Below are positions 47,699-56,636 of a stretch of 64,000 bases of DNA, piece after piece. The stretch comes from CAVVFX01 sp963777595 (GTDB lineage Bacteria; Acidobacteriota; Terriglobia; Bryobacterales; Bryobacteraceae): positions 8,544-72,543 of the forward strand of contig CAVZRE010000008.1 in the NCBI GenBank assembly GCA_963777595.1, in the 5' to 3' direction. How positions within the stretch are numbered: position 1 is the first letter of the stretch; each line of letters opens with the position of its first letter. The notes beneath the pieces were generated by a model, which was not told where the DNA came from, searched no databases, and worked only from the letters and a program-made list of their open reading frames with translations. Made by a program: the position numbers and the translations under genes.

Positions 47699-50600
47699 TC
47701 ACTCAAGGGTGCGAAATGAAACTGGCGGGATCTCCGTAGACGTGAGGAGCGGACCGGTCTCGCCTTCGCAGATGAACACAGCCCAATAGTAAGGTGCGGG
47801 ATGTTTGACCCGAACCGCTTCTTGCGCTGCTCGAAGCGCATCGAGCCGTGAGGCCCCCGCAAACAGTCTCTGGTAGAAGAGCACCATCAGTTCGCGGGTC
47901 TCGTTGTCTGGAACTTTCCATAAGCTCATGATGAGTGTTCTTGCGCCAGCGATGGCAAATGCTCTTCGCAAACCGAATACGCCTTCACCGGGATGAAGTG
48001 CACCGAGCGCGGTGTCACAAGCAGACAGTACAGCCATTTCTGTGCCGGCTAAGTCCAATCCGCAAACATCCTGGGCCGTCAGGATGCCATCTTCGGCCTC
48101 GGGGAGCGTTGGCTGGCCTCGGAGCCAAGTATTGGCGCCCGCGAGAGCAAGCCCAGACCGCAGCATGGGATTCTCAGCCGCCGAAAGAGTGCCTTCCGGA
48201 TCTGCCAACTCAGGTGCCCGCAGTCGCAAGGTGCGATCCGGCAAGAAGAATCCATGAGTGGCCAGATGTACCAGCGCCGGAGACTTCGCAGCGCGAACCG
48301 CGGACTCGAGTGCCGCGGCTCCCATCAGTGCTTTTGTGCCTGCGATGCCGGCGATCGCATCGCCCTCGGCTCGCGTCCCATCGATGCGTCCGAACTGAAC
48401 GCCTCTACCCGCAAGGCTGCGCGTGACAGGTCCCCAATCAAGTTCGCCGGAGGGCATTGCGTCAGTTCGACTGGAGGCGAGATCGAAGTCCAGGGCCGCG
48501 ACAATTAGAGGAGGACCCGCGGGGGCTGTCACGCGCGGACGCGTGAGATCGCGGGCCGAACTTACGTACGACAGCGTATATCGATCAAAAACGCGATTCC
48601 CATCGGTGGCAGGAAGTGCATCGAACGGGAGCCAAGAAATATTGCTGTCGGGAGCCACGATCCAGCGCGTCGTTCCCGGCGACCACGACGTCAAGGGATC
48701 GAGCAACATTCCCCGTAAGTCTGACCCATCGCCGAGCGCGTCTGTCGAAGAATCACCCGCTGGAACCAGGTCCAGTACTGAGACGCGATTGGTCAGGGAA
48801 GCTCGAAAGCGGGCGATTGCGCCGTCGATTGCTTCCGCTTCCCCTAGGTCCAACATGCAGACGTTGTCTGCTGCGCCGGCAGGCAGAAGCAGTACGGCGT
48901 ATTGCTCCGCCTTCACCTTGCTCGGTCCGGCCGAGGGCACGGGAGCGAACTGAAACATGGGGCAACGCACGTACTCGGCCAGAACCGAGGACGCAGGCAT
49001 CGCGGCGGCAATGCGGTCCAGGTCAAACGCCCCTGGATCCGACATACTGATAGGAACTCGCTGCGTAATCTGATCCTCGATTCCTTCTCTCTCTGCGACC
49101 CACTGGGCCAACATCGTCCGATGAAGCGCCGCAGTCATGCCCCTAGGTCCGTCCAGGCTGCTGCGCGTGATCCGCGCGTCTAGTGCAACCTGCTTGTGAA
49201 GGAGGTTTTGGAGCCCTACATCGCCAGACTGATGCACCAGGGTTCGTTGGACCGCAGCTGCCGTTAGCCCCAGGCCCTTTCGGCGGATAACGCAATTTAG
49301 GGCTGCGCGCACCGCGCTAAACGATTCTCGGAAATAGGTAACTACCAGAGCGAGCAATCGATGCAGGTGTCGTCGGCTGCGATCGAGGAATGCGATTCGT
49401 TGTTGCTCAGTCCCGAACGCAAAGACATTGTCGAATGTGGCGTCTTCCCGGGAAATCGCGTCGAGCATCCGCGCAAGGCTGATGTCTACATGGCCCTCCG
49501 CCGCGTCCACCACTGCCAGTCGATGCAATAAATCCGAAATCCGCGGATGATTCGGATCGAGCAATGAACCCAGGATTACCATCGCGTCATCGAAATTCTT
49601 GCGCGCCGACGGATAATCGCCAGTCTCGTAGGCAAGAGCGCCGATGCTGAGGAGGGCTTGCGCCGTGTCAGGATGGTTCTTGCCGAGACATCGTTGGCGG
49701 ATCTCGATGGTTCGTGCCAATAGCGGGGCAGCTTCCGCATTCAGCGAGTGATTGATCAGTAACGCTGCCAAGTTGCTTTCTGCGGATGCGACGTCCGGGT
49801 GGAATTCCCCCAACACGACGACTCGCCGTGCCAAGACTTGCTCAAGCAACTGCCTTGCGCCGGCGAAATCGTTGCGCATGGAGCGGATTGCCGCAAGGTC
49901 GGCCAGGCTGACAAGCGTATCGAGATGGTTTTCTCCCAATACGTTGCGCCGGATTTCCAAGGCCTCGTTACACAATCGGTCCGCAGCCTCATAGTTCCCA
50001 AGTGCACAGTGAACCTCGACGGAAGCCGAAAGACTGACCGCGATGTCCAGCGGATTGGCCCCCGGCCGCCTACGTATTTCGAGCGACTCTTTTTGCAGTC
50101 TGAGCGCTGCCGCATAGTCGCCCATCCCGAATCGCAACTTCGCGAGATTGCTAAGGCTAGCGGCGACGTCCGGGTGCGATTCCGGCAGCACTTGCCTGCG
50201 CCGATCGAGAGCGCGGTGGCACAGTTCCTCAGCTTCCGCAAAGCGCCTCATTGAACCGAGCAGTATTCCATAGTTGTCCTCGAGGCTGGTCAGGACTCCC
50301 AGGTGCGCCGTACTCCCTTCCGTTGCCAACATTCCCAGCGCCTCTTGAAAGAGGTTCTCGGCGGATGCGTAGTCGCCAAGCTTTCCATACAGCGCGGCCA
50401 TGTTGTTAGCGATCGAGGCTTTCGAACCGGTATCGGTGCCGGCCGCGACGGCCCGGACGCGTAACGCCTCATCGAACATCTTCCTAGCTCTCTTGTAGGC
50501 TCCATTGCGGACATAGAGATCGCCCAAATTGTTCAGCGAGTTCACAATTTCTGGATGGTCCGGCGGCAAGGTCTGGCGGCGAACTCGCAAGGCCAAACGC

Positions 50601-51082
50601 ATCCTGCGTTCCCCCGTTTTATAGCGCCCTGTCGCGACGTGAAGGAACCCGATGTTGTTTTGCGCCGTGGCGAATGCTTGATCGAATCCCCTGGCCTTGG
50701 CGACTCTGGCGGCCTCAGAAAACAACGATTCGGCTTTCGCTAGTTCGCCGGTCCCGCTCAGTAACTCCCCCCAGTTGTTGACCGCCAACACGTATTCACG
50801 AAGGGTGTCGTGGCTTCCGGAAAAAATGACAGCCGCCTCTTCACAGGGCCCGATCGCGTCGAGGTAGCGGCCCAGGTCGCGTTCGGCGTTGGCCAGGTTA
50901 AGGAGCAATGTGCCAAGGTCGGGATCGTCTTCGGCCACATGCAAACGGCCATACGCGGCGGCCTGCCGAGCGAGATCCCCGAACTCGACCAGCTTCCCTT
51001 CCGCCGAGAGACGACGGAGATCGGTGTTGAATTGGAGTAGTCTGCGTTCGACTTCATCGGTCAGACCTGGCTCGACGCTCAT
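47699..51082 (-). CDS. TPR-CHAT protease
   Basis: Protein of 1127 residues. Residues about 1-560 contain around a dozen kinesin-light-chain-type TPR units (HPEIVNSLNNLGDLYVRNGAYKRARKMFDEALRVR; HPDVAASLSNLAKLRFGMGDYAAAL). Residues about 740-1110 form a CHAT domain with catalytic His943 (LVHLATHGFF) and Cys1022 (VLSACDTALG), followed by GEGVFGLRRAFAIAGARTLIMSLWKV. CHAT is a caspase-clan (CD) cysteine protease fold; TPR-CHAT proteins include the Craspase protease. It is the last gene of a leftward multi-protease cluster, 68 bp after the 103-residue gene. Confidence 0.93.
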   Translation of the reverse strand: MSVEPGLTDEVERRLLQFNTDLRRLSAEGKLVEFGDLARQAAAYGRLHVAEDDPDLGTLLLNLANAERDLGRYLDAIGPCEEAAVIFSGSHDTLREYVLAVNNWGELLSGTGELAKAESLFSEAARVAKARGFDQAFATAQNNIGFLHVATGRYKTGERRMRLALRVRRQTLPPDHPEIVNSLNNLGDLYVRNGAYKRARKMFDEALRVRAVAAGTDTGSKASIANNMAALYGKLGDYASAENLFQEALGMLATEGSTAHLGVLTSLEDNYGILLGSMRRFAEAEELCHRALDRRRQVLPESHPDVAASLSNLAKLRFGMGDYAAALRLQKESLEIRRRPGANPLDIAVSLSASVEVHCALGNYEAADRLCNEALEIRRNVLGENHLDTLVSLADLAAIRSMRNDFAGARQLLEQVLARRVVVLGEFHPDVASAESNLAALLINHSLNAEAAPLLARTIEIRQRCLGKNHPDTAQALLSIGALAYETGDYPSARKNFDDAMVILGSLLDPNHPRISDLLHRLAVVDAAEGHVDISLARMLDAISREDATFDNVFAFGTEQQRIAFLDRSRRHLHRLLALVVTYFRESFSAVRAALNCVIRRKGLGLTAAAVQRTLVHQSGDVGLQNLLHKQVALDARITRSSLDGPRGMTAALHRTMLAQWVAEREGIEDQITQRVPISMSDPGAFDLDRIAAAMPASSVLAEYVRCPMFQFAPVPSAGPSKVKAEQYAVLLLPAGAADNVCMLDLGEAEAIDGAIARFRASLTNRVSVLDLVPAGDSSTDALGDGSDLRGMLLDPLTSWSPGTTRWIVAPDSNISWLPFDALPATDGNRVFDRYTLSYVSSARDLTRPRVTAPAGPPLIVAALDFDLASSRTDAMPSGELDWGPVTRSLAGRGVQFGRIDGTRAEGDAIAGIAGTKALMGAAALESAVRAAKSPALVHLATHGFFLPDRTLRLRAPELADPEGTLSAAENPMLRSGLALAGANTWLRGQPTLPEAEDGILTAQDVCGLDLAGTEMAVLSACDTALGALHPGEGVFGLRRAFAIAGARTLIMSLWKVPDNETRELMVLFYQRLFAGASRLDALRAAQEAVRVKHPAPYYWAVFICEGETGPLLTSTEIPPVSFRTLE

Positions 51083-51150
51083 GTTAGCGAGGCTTGGTCA
51101 GGAAATTCCGCCAGGCTGTCCACGGCCCGCTCCAATCGAGTAACTGGTAC

Positions 51151-51462
51151 TTAGGAACCCACGATCTGTTCGGACCAAAGGCTCGTAAGCCATCCGCGAA
51201 AAGAGGCACGCCGCGAGGCTGCTGATCCACTTGGGCCGGCGAGCCGGCGAATCGCGTGCGTGTCCGGAAAGTCGGGGAAAAAGCGTTCCATGTTTCCCGC
51301 TACTTCCCATAGGTGCTGCTTTTCTCCGCGGCGTACGCTTTCGTAGGAGGCCAGAGAAGCGCCGATGGGATCCATCCACTTGGCGCCGAGCAAATCTCCA
51401 AGCTCCTCATTGTTGAATTCGCCCTTGATTTTCCGCCGCTGACGGAAAGTGCGGCTGAGCAT
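51151..51462 (-). CDS. Small protein between caspase and CHAT genes
   Basis: Protein of 103 residues starting 2 bp after the caspase stop in another frame. It has a basic N-terminus (SRTFRQRRKIKGEF) and a helical pattern MDPIGASLASYESVRRGEKQHLWEVAGNMERFFPDFPDTHAIRRLAG. I associate the DPI...AAYELLRRG...NL...FPDLPD pattern with the C-terminal region of proteins around bacterial caspase-like genes, but cannot name the family. It is either a separate subunit or a domain split from the caspase by a frameshift. Confidence 0.6.
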   Translation of the reverse strand: MLSRTFRQRRKIKGEFNNEELGDLLGAKWMDPIGASLASYESVRRGEKQHLWEVAGNMERFFPDFPDTHAIRRLAGPSGSAASRRASFRGWLTSLWSEQIVGS

Positions 51463-51464
51463 GG

Positions 51465-53284
51465 CTAACGTTCTGACATCTTCAAGTGGATTCTTGTCTG
51501 CCGGCGAATTCCCATCCGGAATTGGACTTCCGGGTCCAAAAACCCAACCAACGACCCAATCGGGAGCAAGTACTGACTGACAATCGGGCTCCCATCCTCG
51601 TCCAGAGTCAGCACGATCACCGTGCAGCGGTTGGGACTCGCGAAGCCGGCGATCGTGTAAGTGGGTTGATCGCCCACAGCAAAGGTCAAGAAGTATTGGC
51701 CAGCCGGAGGATGAACGACGGCTTCCCTCAGACCCGGCATACCGTCAACTTGGCGGGTTTTGACCCATTGAGATCTACCACGCGCGGGTCTTACACCGAA
51801 GTCCACATCCAGGTCCGAATCCGGTACGCCCGCGAGAAGATAAACAGGGGAACTTCCGGGCTGTTCCGCTGAGAACTCCGCCAGTGGGAGGAGCTTAATC
51901 TTGCTGTAATCAGTGTAGTCAGAGTCGCTCTGCATCACCCGCCCGCCGCCAAGAATGGCGAGCCAGATATTCAGGTCCGGGTCGGTAACCGCTCCGCCGA
52001 GGGACTCTGAAAAGTCTACTCCGCCGTCATGCTGCGGAAGCCTCGCGGCTATGGATTGATGTGGAAGACTATCGCTCCACTTGGGTGCTACGTTTGTGAT
52101 TTGCCCTGTTTCCAAGTCGATATCGCGGGTTTCCAGAATAGTTCCGTCCAGGGTCCGCAAGGTCATGGAATAGTTGCCCTCCGGAAGAAAGGCTTTCTGT
52201 GAATCGACGAAACGCGCCTCCAATCCACTCTTAAGATGGCGCATGATCACCGAATGTCCAGTTGGCACCCGAATATCGATGTTGTTTTCTAACTCTTCTT
52301 CGAAACCGCGCGTAGCAGCCTCGAACGACGCCGATCGCTGCTCCGCGACCGAAAATTCAAGGTTGAGGTCGCTGTAGATTTGAACGTCCACCTCGGCTGG
52401 TGTCACCTGAAATGAATTGAACGAAACTTTGATCCGATAATGATTCGGTTCCAGAACGAATGTGGATGGACTCGCAGCGAGACCATACACAGACCCGGAG
52501 GAGGAGCCGAATGAGGTGATCGTCACGGTCCCAGGCTCATCGGGAAACGATCCTCGAATCACGATTTTCAATGTGAGCTGGGGTACTGGTCTGAGGGTGG
52601 CGAGAACCGCTTCGGTAACGCCGGTCTGACCGTCCGTGCTCTGGGTGATCGGCTGCGCATTTTGTAACTGTGTGCGTAGAAACTTATTCAGCGAGTCGAA
52701 AGTAACTTGCATGAAATCCGAATGAGGTGGCAGCCAAGTTTTGGCGATGTCATCCCCTCGCAAGCCGTCTAGCAGCTTGGTTGCAAATGGACCGCCTACC
52801 AGCGAGGGCGCACCGGGTACCGTCGACTGCAGGACAAAAACGGAGGGTTCCTCGCTCCCGTCCTCCGGGAAAGGCATGATATCGGAACCGATCGCCCTTT
52901 TTACTTCGTTGCGGCAGGCATCGATGAAGTAATAGTGGCAGCCAATCCCCAGACTGCTTCGTAAGCCAGCGATCAGCGCGTCGAGCTTGAAGCAACTCGC
53001 GGCGGATTGGATGACATCCTCAAACTCCGCGGCAACCAAAACGTCCGCGAGTTTCGCGCGTTCGTTCGGAAGGCGGAATCCATGTCCACTGAAGTAAAAA
53101 TAGAACGCCTCTGTTTGATCCCGGCCTTCTCTCAGCAGGACTCGCACAGCTCTAATGATGTCGTCCTTGCTGGCGCCACGTTCGCCCGCGACCAGTGGAT
53201 TGGAACAGAATAGAAGTTGTCCTGGAATATTTTCGCTTTTCCATTTGGCTTCCAGCCACTCGCGAAATCTCTGGGCAGCAGCTA
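51465..53284 (-). pseudogene. Caspase-like (peptidase C14) protein, 5' end cut off by an IS630 insertion
   Basis: The open frame gives a p20-like domain with His in FYFYFSGHGFRLP and Cys in YYFIDACRNEV (residues 22 and 78 counted from GTG 53147), then a long beta-rich C-terminal region of about 400 residues (repeated PEGNYSMTLRTLDG and PPAGQYFLTFAVG modules) with no membrane segment. In frame upstream to 53284 lie LAAAQRFREWLEAKWKSENIPGQLLFCSNPLVAGERG; there the IS begins. The missing front sits beyond the IS at 54484-54565. Joined, the protein has about 633 residues. Confidence 0.85.
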
Positions 53285-54428
53285 GTACTTTGACCGCTTG
53301 ATAAAATTCCTTTTATAACCGAACTGTCGTCGTGCTGCTCGGCGGTCGAACTTCCAGTTGATCCGGGTGCGGTGCCGGTTTACGTGCCGGTTCCAGGCGC
53401 GAACTTCTCTGTCGAGAGTGTTCAGGTCCGGGATTCGGCGGGCGCCGAGGAATTGACGTGACAGCAGGCTGATTTCGATTTCGGCCTGATTGAGCCAGCT
53501 TCCGTGAAGCGGCGTGTAGTGAACCGTAAAGCGGTTCCAGACCTCGCCGCCGGTCTCTTCGCCGAGCAGATCGGTCAGCGACTTCCGCCTGTGAATGTTG
53601 AGATTATCCATCACGAGATGGATTGTAGTCGCGTCCGGATACCGCATGGCCAGGTCGAATGCCACGCCGGCGAACTGAACGGCCGAACGGTCCGGCGTGG
53701 CATAGGTGAAGTGGCGCCCGGCTTTCGGCTCGACGGCGCAGAAGACATTGGCCGTCCCGCGTCGTTTGTATTCGCTGTCGCGTCTGGCTTCCCGGCCGGG
53801 CTCCGCCGGGGAAGGCGGCCGGACTTCGGCGTGAAGGCTAACGGGTTTCTCGTCCAGGCAGACGACAGGCTCGGCGGGATTGTAAGGCTGTTCATACGTC
53901 CCGAGTACGTCCTCCATCTTTTCGATATATTCGTCATTGAGTTCCGGAATACACCACATTTTTTTCCCGCCACGGCTTGAGGTCGTGGCTGAGAAGCAGA
54001 ACCCGGATGGTTTCGCGGCCTACACGTGGAACCAGCTTTCGCTTGACAGCCTGTTCGGCCACCAGTCGCACGGTCCAGCGGGCATGGCCTTCCGGCGGGC
54101 CCGCGCAGACCATGGCGATGATCCGCTGCTTCTGGCTGTCTTCCAGCAGCGAGGCGGCCCCTGGGCGTTCCTTCTCATAGACAGCGCGCTCGACGCCGCC
54201 CTCAAGATAACGATGGCCGACTTTCCGGATCGCCTGGGGCGTCAAAGGTATAAACCCGGCAATCCGCGGCGCGCTGACGCCCTTCGACATCTGCAGCAAC
54301 GCCACAGCACGGAGTACCGCACGCACCGGCTGAACGCCACCACTCAGCATCTTCTTCAGTTCTCTCTGATCTTTCTTCGTGACTTCGATACGCAGAGCAG
54401 GCCGGCTCATATCCTGAGTATGCGCCAA
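53282..54428 (-). CDS. IS630 transposase in two frames
   Basis: The first frame (54428 to 53934) has helix-turn-helix domains (GVSAPRIAGFIPLTPQAIRKV; RWTVRLVAEQAVKRKL). The second (to 53282) has the DDE catalytic part: VVCLDEKPVSLH, HLVMDNLNIHRRKSL and LNQAEIEISLLSRQFL. The frames meet at a run of seven A (GGGAAAAAAATGTGG near 53957). One A fewer would give a continuous protein of about 390 residues; transcriptional slippage or ribosomal frameshifting on A7 could also produce it. The stop TAG overlaps the TA target site. Confidence 0.88.
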
Positions 54429-54481
54429 AACATTTCAGAATGGAATTGTTTTATTAGAATCTCTTCAGGCGGTCAAAGAAC
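53285..54481. mobile_element. IS630-family insertion sequence
   Basis: 1197 bp bounded by TA on both sides (53283-53284 and 54482-54483), the hallmark TA target duplication of IS630/Tc1 elements. Imperfect terminal inverted repeats of about 25 bp share TTTGACCGC as core (GTACTTTGACCGCTTGA against GTTCTTTGACCGCCTGA). It carries one transposase in two frames on the minus strand and is inserted in the caspase-like gene. Confidence 0.92.
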
Positions 54482-54483
54482 TA

Positions 54484-54565
54484 GAGTCCCGTCCAGTTCC
54501 TTCGCCACCGGGCCATCGGTGACCTGATCGTACTTCTCGATGGCAATAATCAGCGCTCGTTCGAT
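54484..54565 (-). pseudogene. Detached N-terminal end of the caspase-like gene
   Basis: After removing the IS and one TA, the frame continues from the caspase gene into ERALIIAIEKYDQVTDGP and KELDGTLAAAQ, the typical first strand of caspase-like folds. It begins 18 bp after the serine protease stop with an AAGGAAAGG ribosome site, but the codon where ATG is expected is ATC (54565). It thus seems to have an altered or unusual start. Confidence 0.7.
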
Positions 54566-54582
54566 TCTCGACGACCCTTTCC

Positions 54583-55401
54583 TTACGATTTGACAAAGCC
54601 GCTGAGCGAGGCGCCGTCAATGCCCTCATTGCGATACATGAAGAAGCCCCCACGATGGATGCCCACCACCTTGCCGCTGGCAAGCGAGAACAACGGAGAG
54701 CCCGAGTTTCCCCCCAATGTCGAGCAGTCGTGAAAGAGTTCCGGCGATTTGACGCCATCGAGCACTTCGCCCAGCGCAGCCCGTTTCACGCCGAACTTGC
54801 CCCCAAAAATCGCATCGGTGAAGATGGGATTTCGAACCTCATCTTTTGCCGGATAGCCAATCGCCGCAATACGCGGGCCTTCGGTTACAGGTGCGGGATC
54901 GATATCGACTACAGGGCGTCCGAGTTTTGCAACCGCGAGCAAAACCATGTCCAGATGATTATGAATGCTAAGGACGCCAGTGATGTCCACGATGTGCTCC
55001 GGCTTATCTGCAGCCCTATCCTCGCGTTGAAACACGACTCGGGCTTGTCCGGCGGCGAGTACGCCCGTGCCGAAAGTCAGATCATCGAGTACATGCCGAT
55101 TCGTAGCGAGCACCCCGTCACCGACCAGAAAACCGGTTCCGACGTGAGCTCCAGTTGCTTGATTGATGCGGCCGATCGAATAGAGCAAGGGATTTACCAG
55201 GGTGCGAAAGTGGCCCCACTGCTCCCGGAGATCGGGCGGGTAAAGGTTGTGGCCCTGCATATCGGGCAAGTCGTCCAGTTGTCCCTCATGTGAAAAAGGA
55301 GCAGGCCGCAGCAGCCGGATAACCATTTCCAGAGCCGCCAACTCTGTGGGAGTGGGCGCATCGCCCTCTCGTAGTTTGTCCCACGCGGCTTGCGCTTCCA
55401 C
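54583..55401 (-). CDS. Trypsin-like serine protease
   Basis: Chymotrypsin-fold protease of 272 residues counted from GTG 55401. The catalytic triad is His103 (TNRHVLD), Asp151 (HNHLDMVLL) and Ser233 (GGNSGSPLF). An N-terminal helical region of about 80 residues resembles the short associated domains placed before proteases in bacterial conflict systems; there is no signal peptide, so it is cytoplasmic. The same frame stays open upstream to 55496 (KVVEAVAKDRAIIGAAIPGGEV), and an IS21 element starts at 55502, so the true N-terminus may be cut. It is the first gene of the protease cluster. Confidence 0.85.
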   Translation of the reverse strand: MEAQAAWDKLREGDAPTPTELAALEMVIRLLRPAPFSHEGQLDDLPDMQGHNLYPPDLREQWGHFRTLVNPLLYSIGRINQATGAHVGTGFLVGDGVLATNRHVLDDLTFGTGVLAAGQARVVFQREDRAADKPEHIVDITGVLSIHNHLDMVLLAVAKLGRPVVDIDPAPVTEGPRIAAIGYPAKDEVRNPIFTDAIFGGKFGVKRAALGEVLDGVKSPELFHDCSTLGGNSGSPLFSLASGKVVGIHRGGFFMYRNEGIDGASLSGFVKS

Positions 55402-55667
55402 CTCTCCTCCTGGGATGGCCGCGCCAATAATTGCACGATCCTTTGCGACCGCCTCGACGACCTTGTAATCGCCCAGAGCGCGAGTTGCTCGCTTCGCGAG
55501 GTGTCAGTGCCGGTTGAAAATTCCCCAGTTTCCGCCGGTTGAAAATTCCCCAGGTGCAAGGTGATTGTAACCGCGCCCGAGCCGTCATGCAAGATGTTTT
55601 GGCGCGGACGCATTTAGTTTTCGGTTCTGTTTGGGTTGCCGTTCCTCCTTTCCGTGGTTGACGGTTG

Positions 55668-56636
55668 TTATGCCACTTCTATCAGGCGTCGAATCTCTGC
55701 AGTGGATAGGTGATCGGGTTGTGTCCCATTGCTGACCATTAGCGTCAGCACCTCGCATTTGTGAGCGAGCTTGCAGCGGATGGTTCGGGTTGCGACTCGT
55801 CCGGCGCCATCGCCGTCCAGCATGAGGATGACTCGCTCAAACCGCTCGATGATTCTCTCCTGTTCCGGCGAAAGCGACGATCCCATCAACGCAACAACCC
55901 AAGGCAGGCCTGCTTGATGGACCCGCACACAATCGAAGTAGCCTTCGACGACGATTACCGAGTGGCTGCCCGTAGCCATGGCACGGTGGAGATTATAGAG
56001 TTCCAGCGACTTGTGGAATCCGCCGGGCAGTTTGTACTTCGGAATTCGTTCGTCCAACACGCGGCCGGCATACGCGACTATCTCGCCCTCCCCATTGTGA
56101 ATCGGAATCACGATCCGTCCGCTCATCAGACCAGGTCTGCTGTAGAATCCAATGCCGAACTCAACCGCGGTGGTTCGATCGACTCCTCGCTGCGTCAGAT
56201 ACGGATGAGTGTGATCGACGCCAGTCAAAGCGAAGCGTAAGGGGGAGTTAAACCCTTCTTTTTTTCGAACCAGTTGCCTTTCGACCGCCGCCGACCAAGG
56301 CAATGCTCCCGATAACCTGCAGTGCCCATCGATGGCAAACCACTGTTGTATTTTTAGCGCCGCCTCACGAACTGAGCATTTCTCCATGGCGGCGACAAAG
56401 TCCATCACATTGCCGTGGGCTTGGCAAGCAAAGCACTGGAAGGCGTTCTTGCTCAAGCTGGCACGGAACGAATCATCGCGCTGTCCTCGGTGGATAGGGC
56501 ATCGACCCTGCAGTTGACCATGCTGCCGGCGCAAGCTGGGCACCTGATAGTAACGCAGGATCGCCTCCATGCTCACTGCTTGTTTCACCGCGCCGAAATT
56601 CACCCATCGTTCCGTCGCTCCTCGCGCCGCAGTCAT
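55668..56636 (-). CDS. CHC2-TOPRIM DnaG-like primase carried by the IS21 element
   Basis: Protein of 322 residues. A CHC2-type zinc finger (Cys46, His49, Cys68, Cys71; GRCPIHRG ... FQCFACQAHGNVMDFV) is followed by a short linker and a TOPRIM domain with Glu231 (VIVVEGYFD) and Asp274/Asp276 (ILMLDGDGAG). It lacks the DnaB-binding C-terminal domain of cellular DnaG. Start ATG 56636 overlaps the istB stop (ATGA), so it is translated with the transposition genes and lies fully inside the element ends. Earlier in-frame codons lie inside istB and give non-family sequence. Confidence 0.9.
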   Translation of the reverse strand: MTAARGATERWVNFGAVKQAVSMEAILRYYQVPSLRRQHGQLQGRCPIHRGQRDDSFRASLSKNAFQCFACQAHGNVMDFVAAMEKCSVREAALKIQQWFAIDGHCRLSGALPWSAAVERQLVRKKEGFNSPLRFALTGVDHTHPYLTQRGVDRTTAVEFGIGFYSRPGLMSGRIVIPIHNGEGEIVAYAGRVLDERIPKYKLPGGFHKSLELYNLHRAMATGSHSVIVVEGYFDCVRVHQAGLPWVVALMGSSLSPEQERIIERFERVILMLDGDGAGRVATRTIRCKLAHKCEVLTLMVSNGTQPDHLSTAEIRRLIEVA

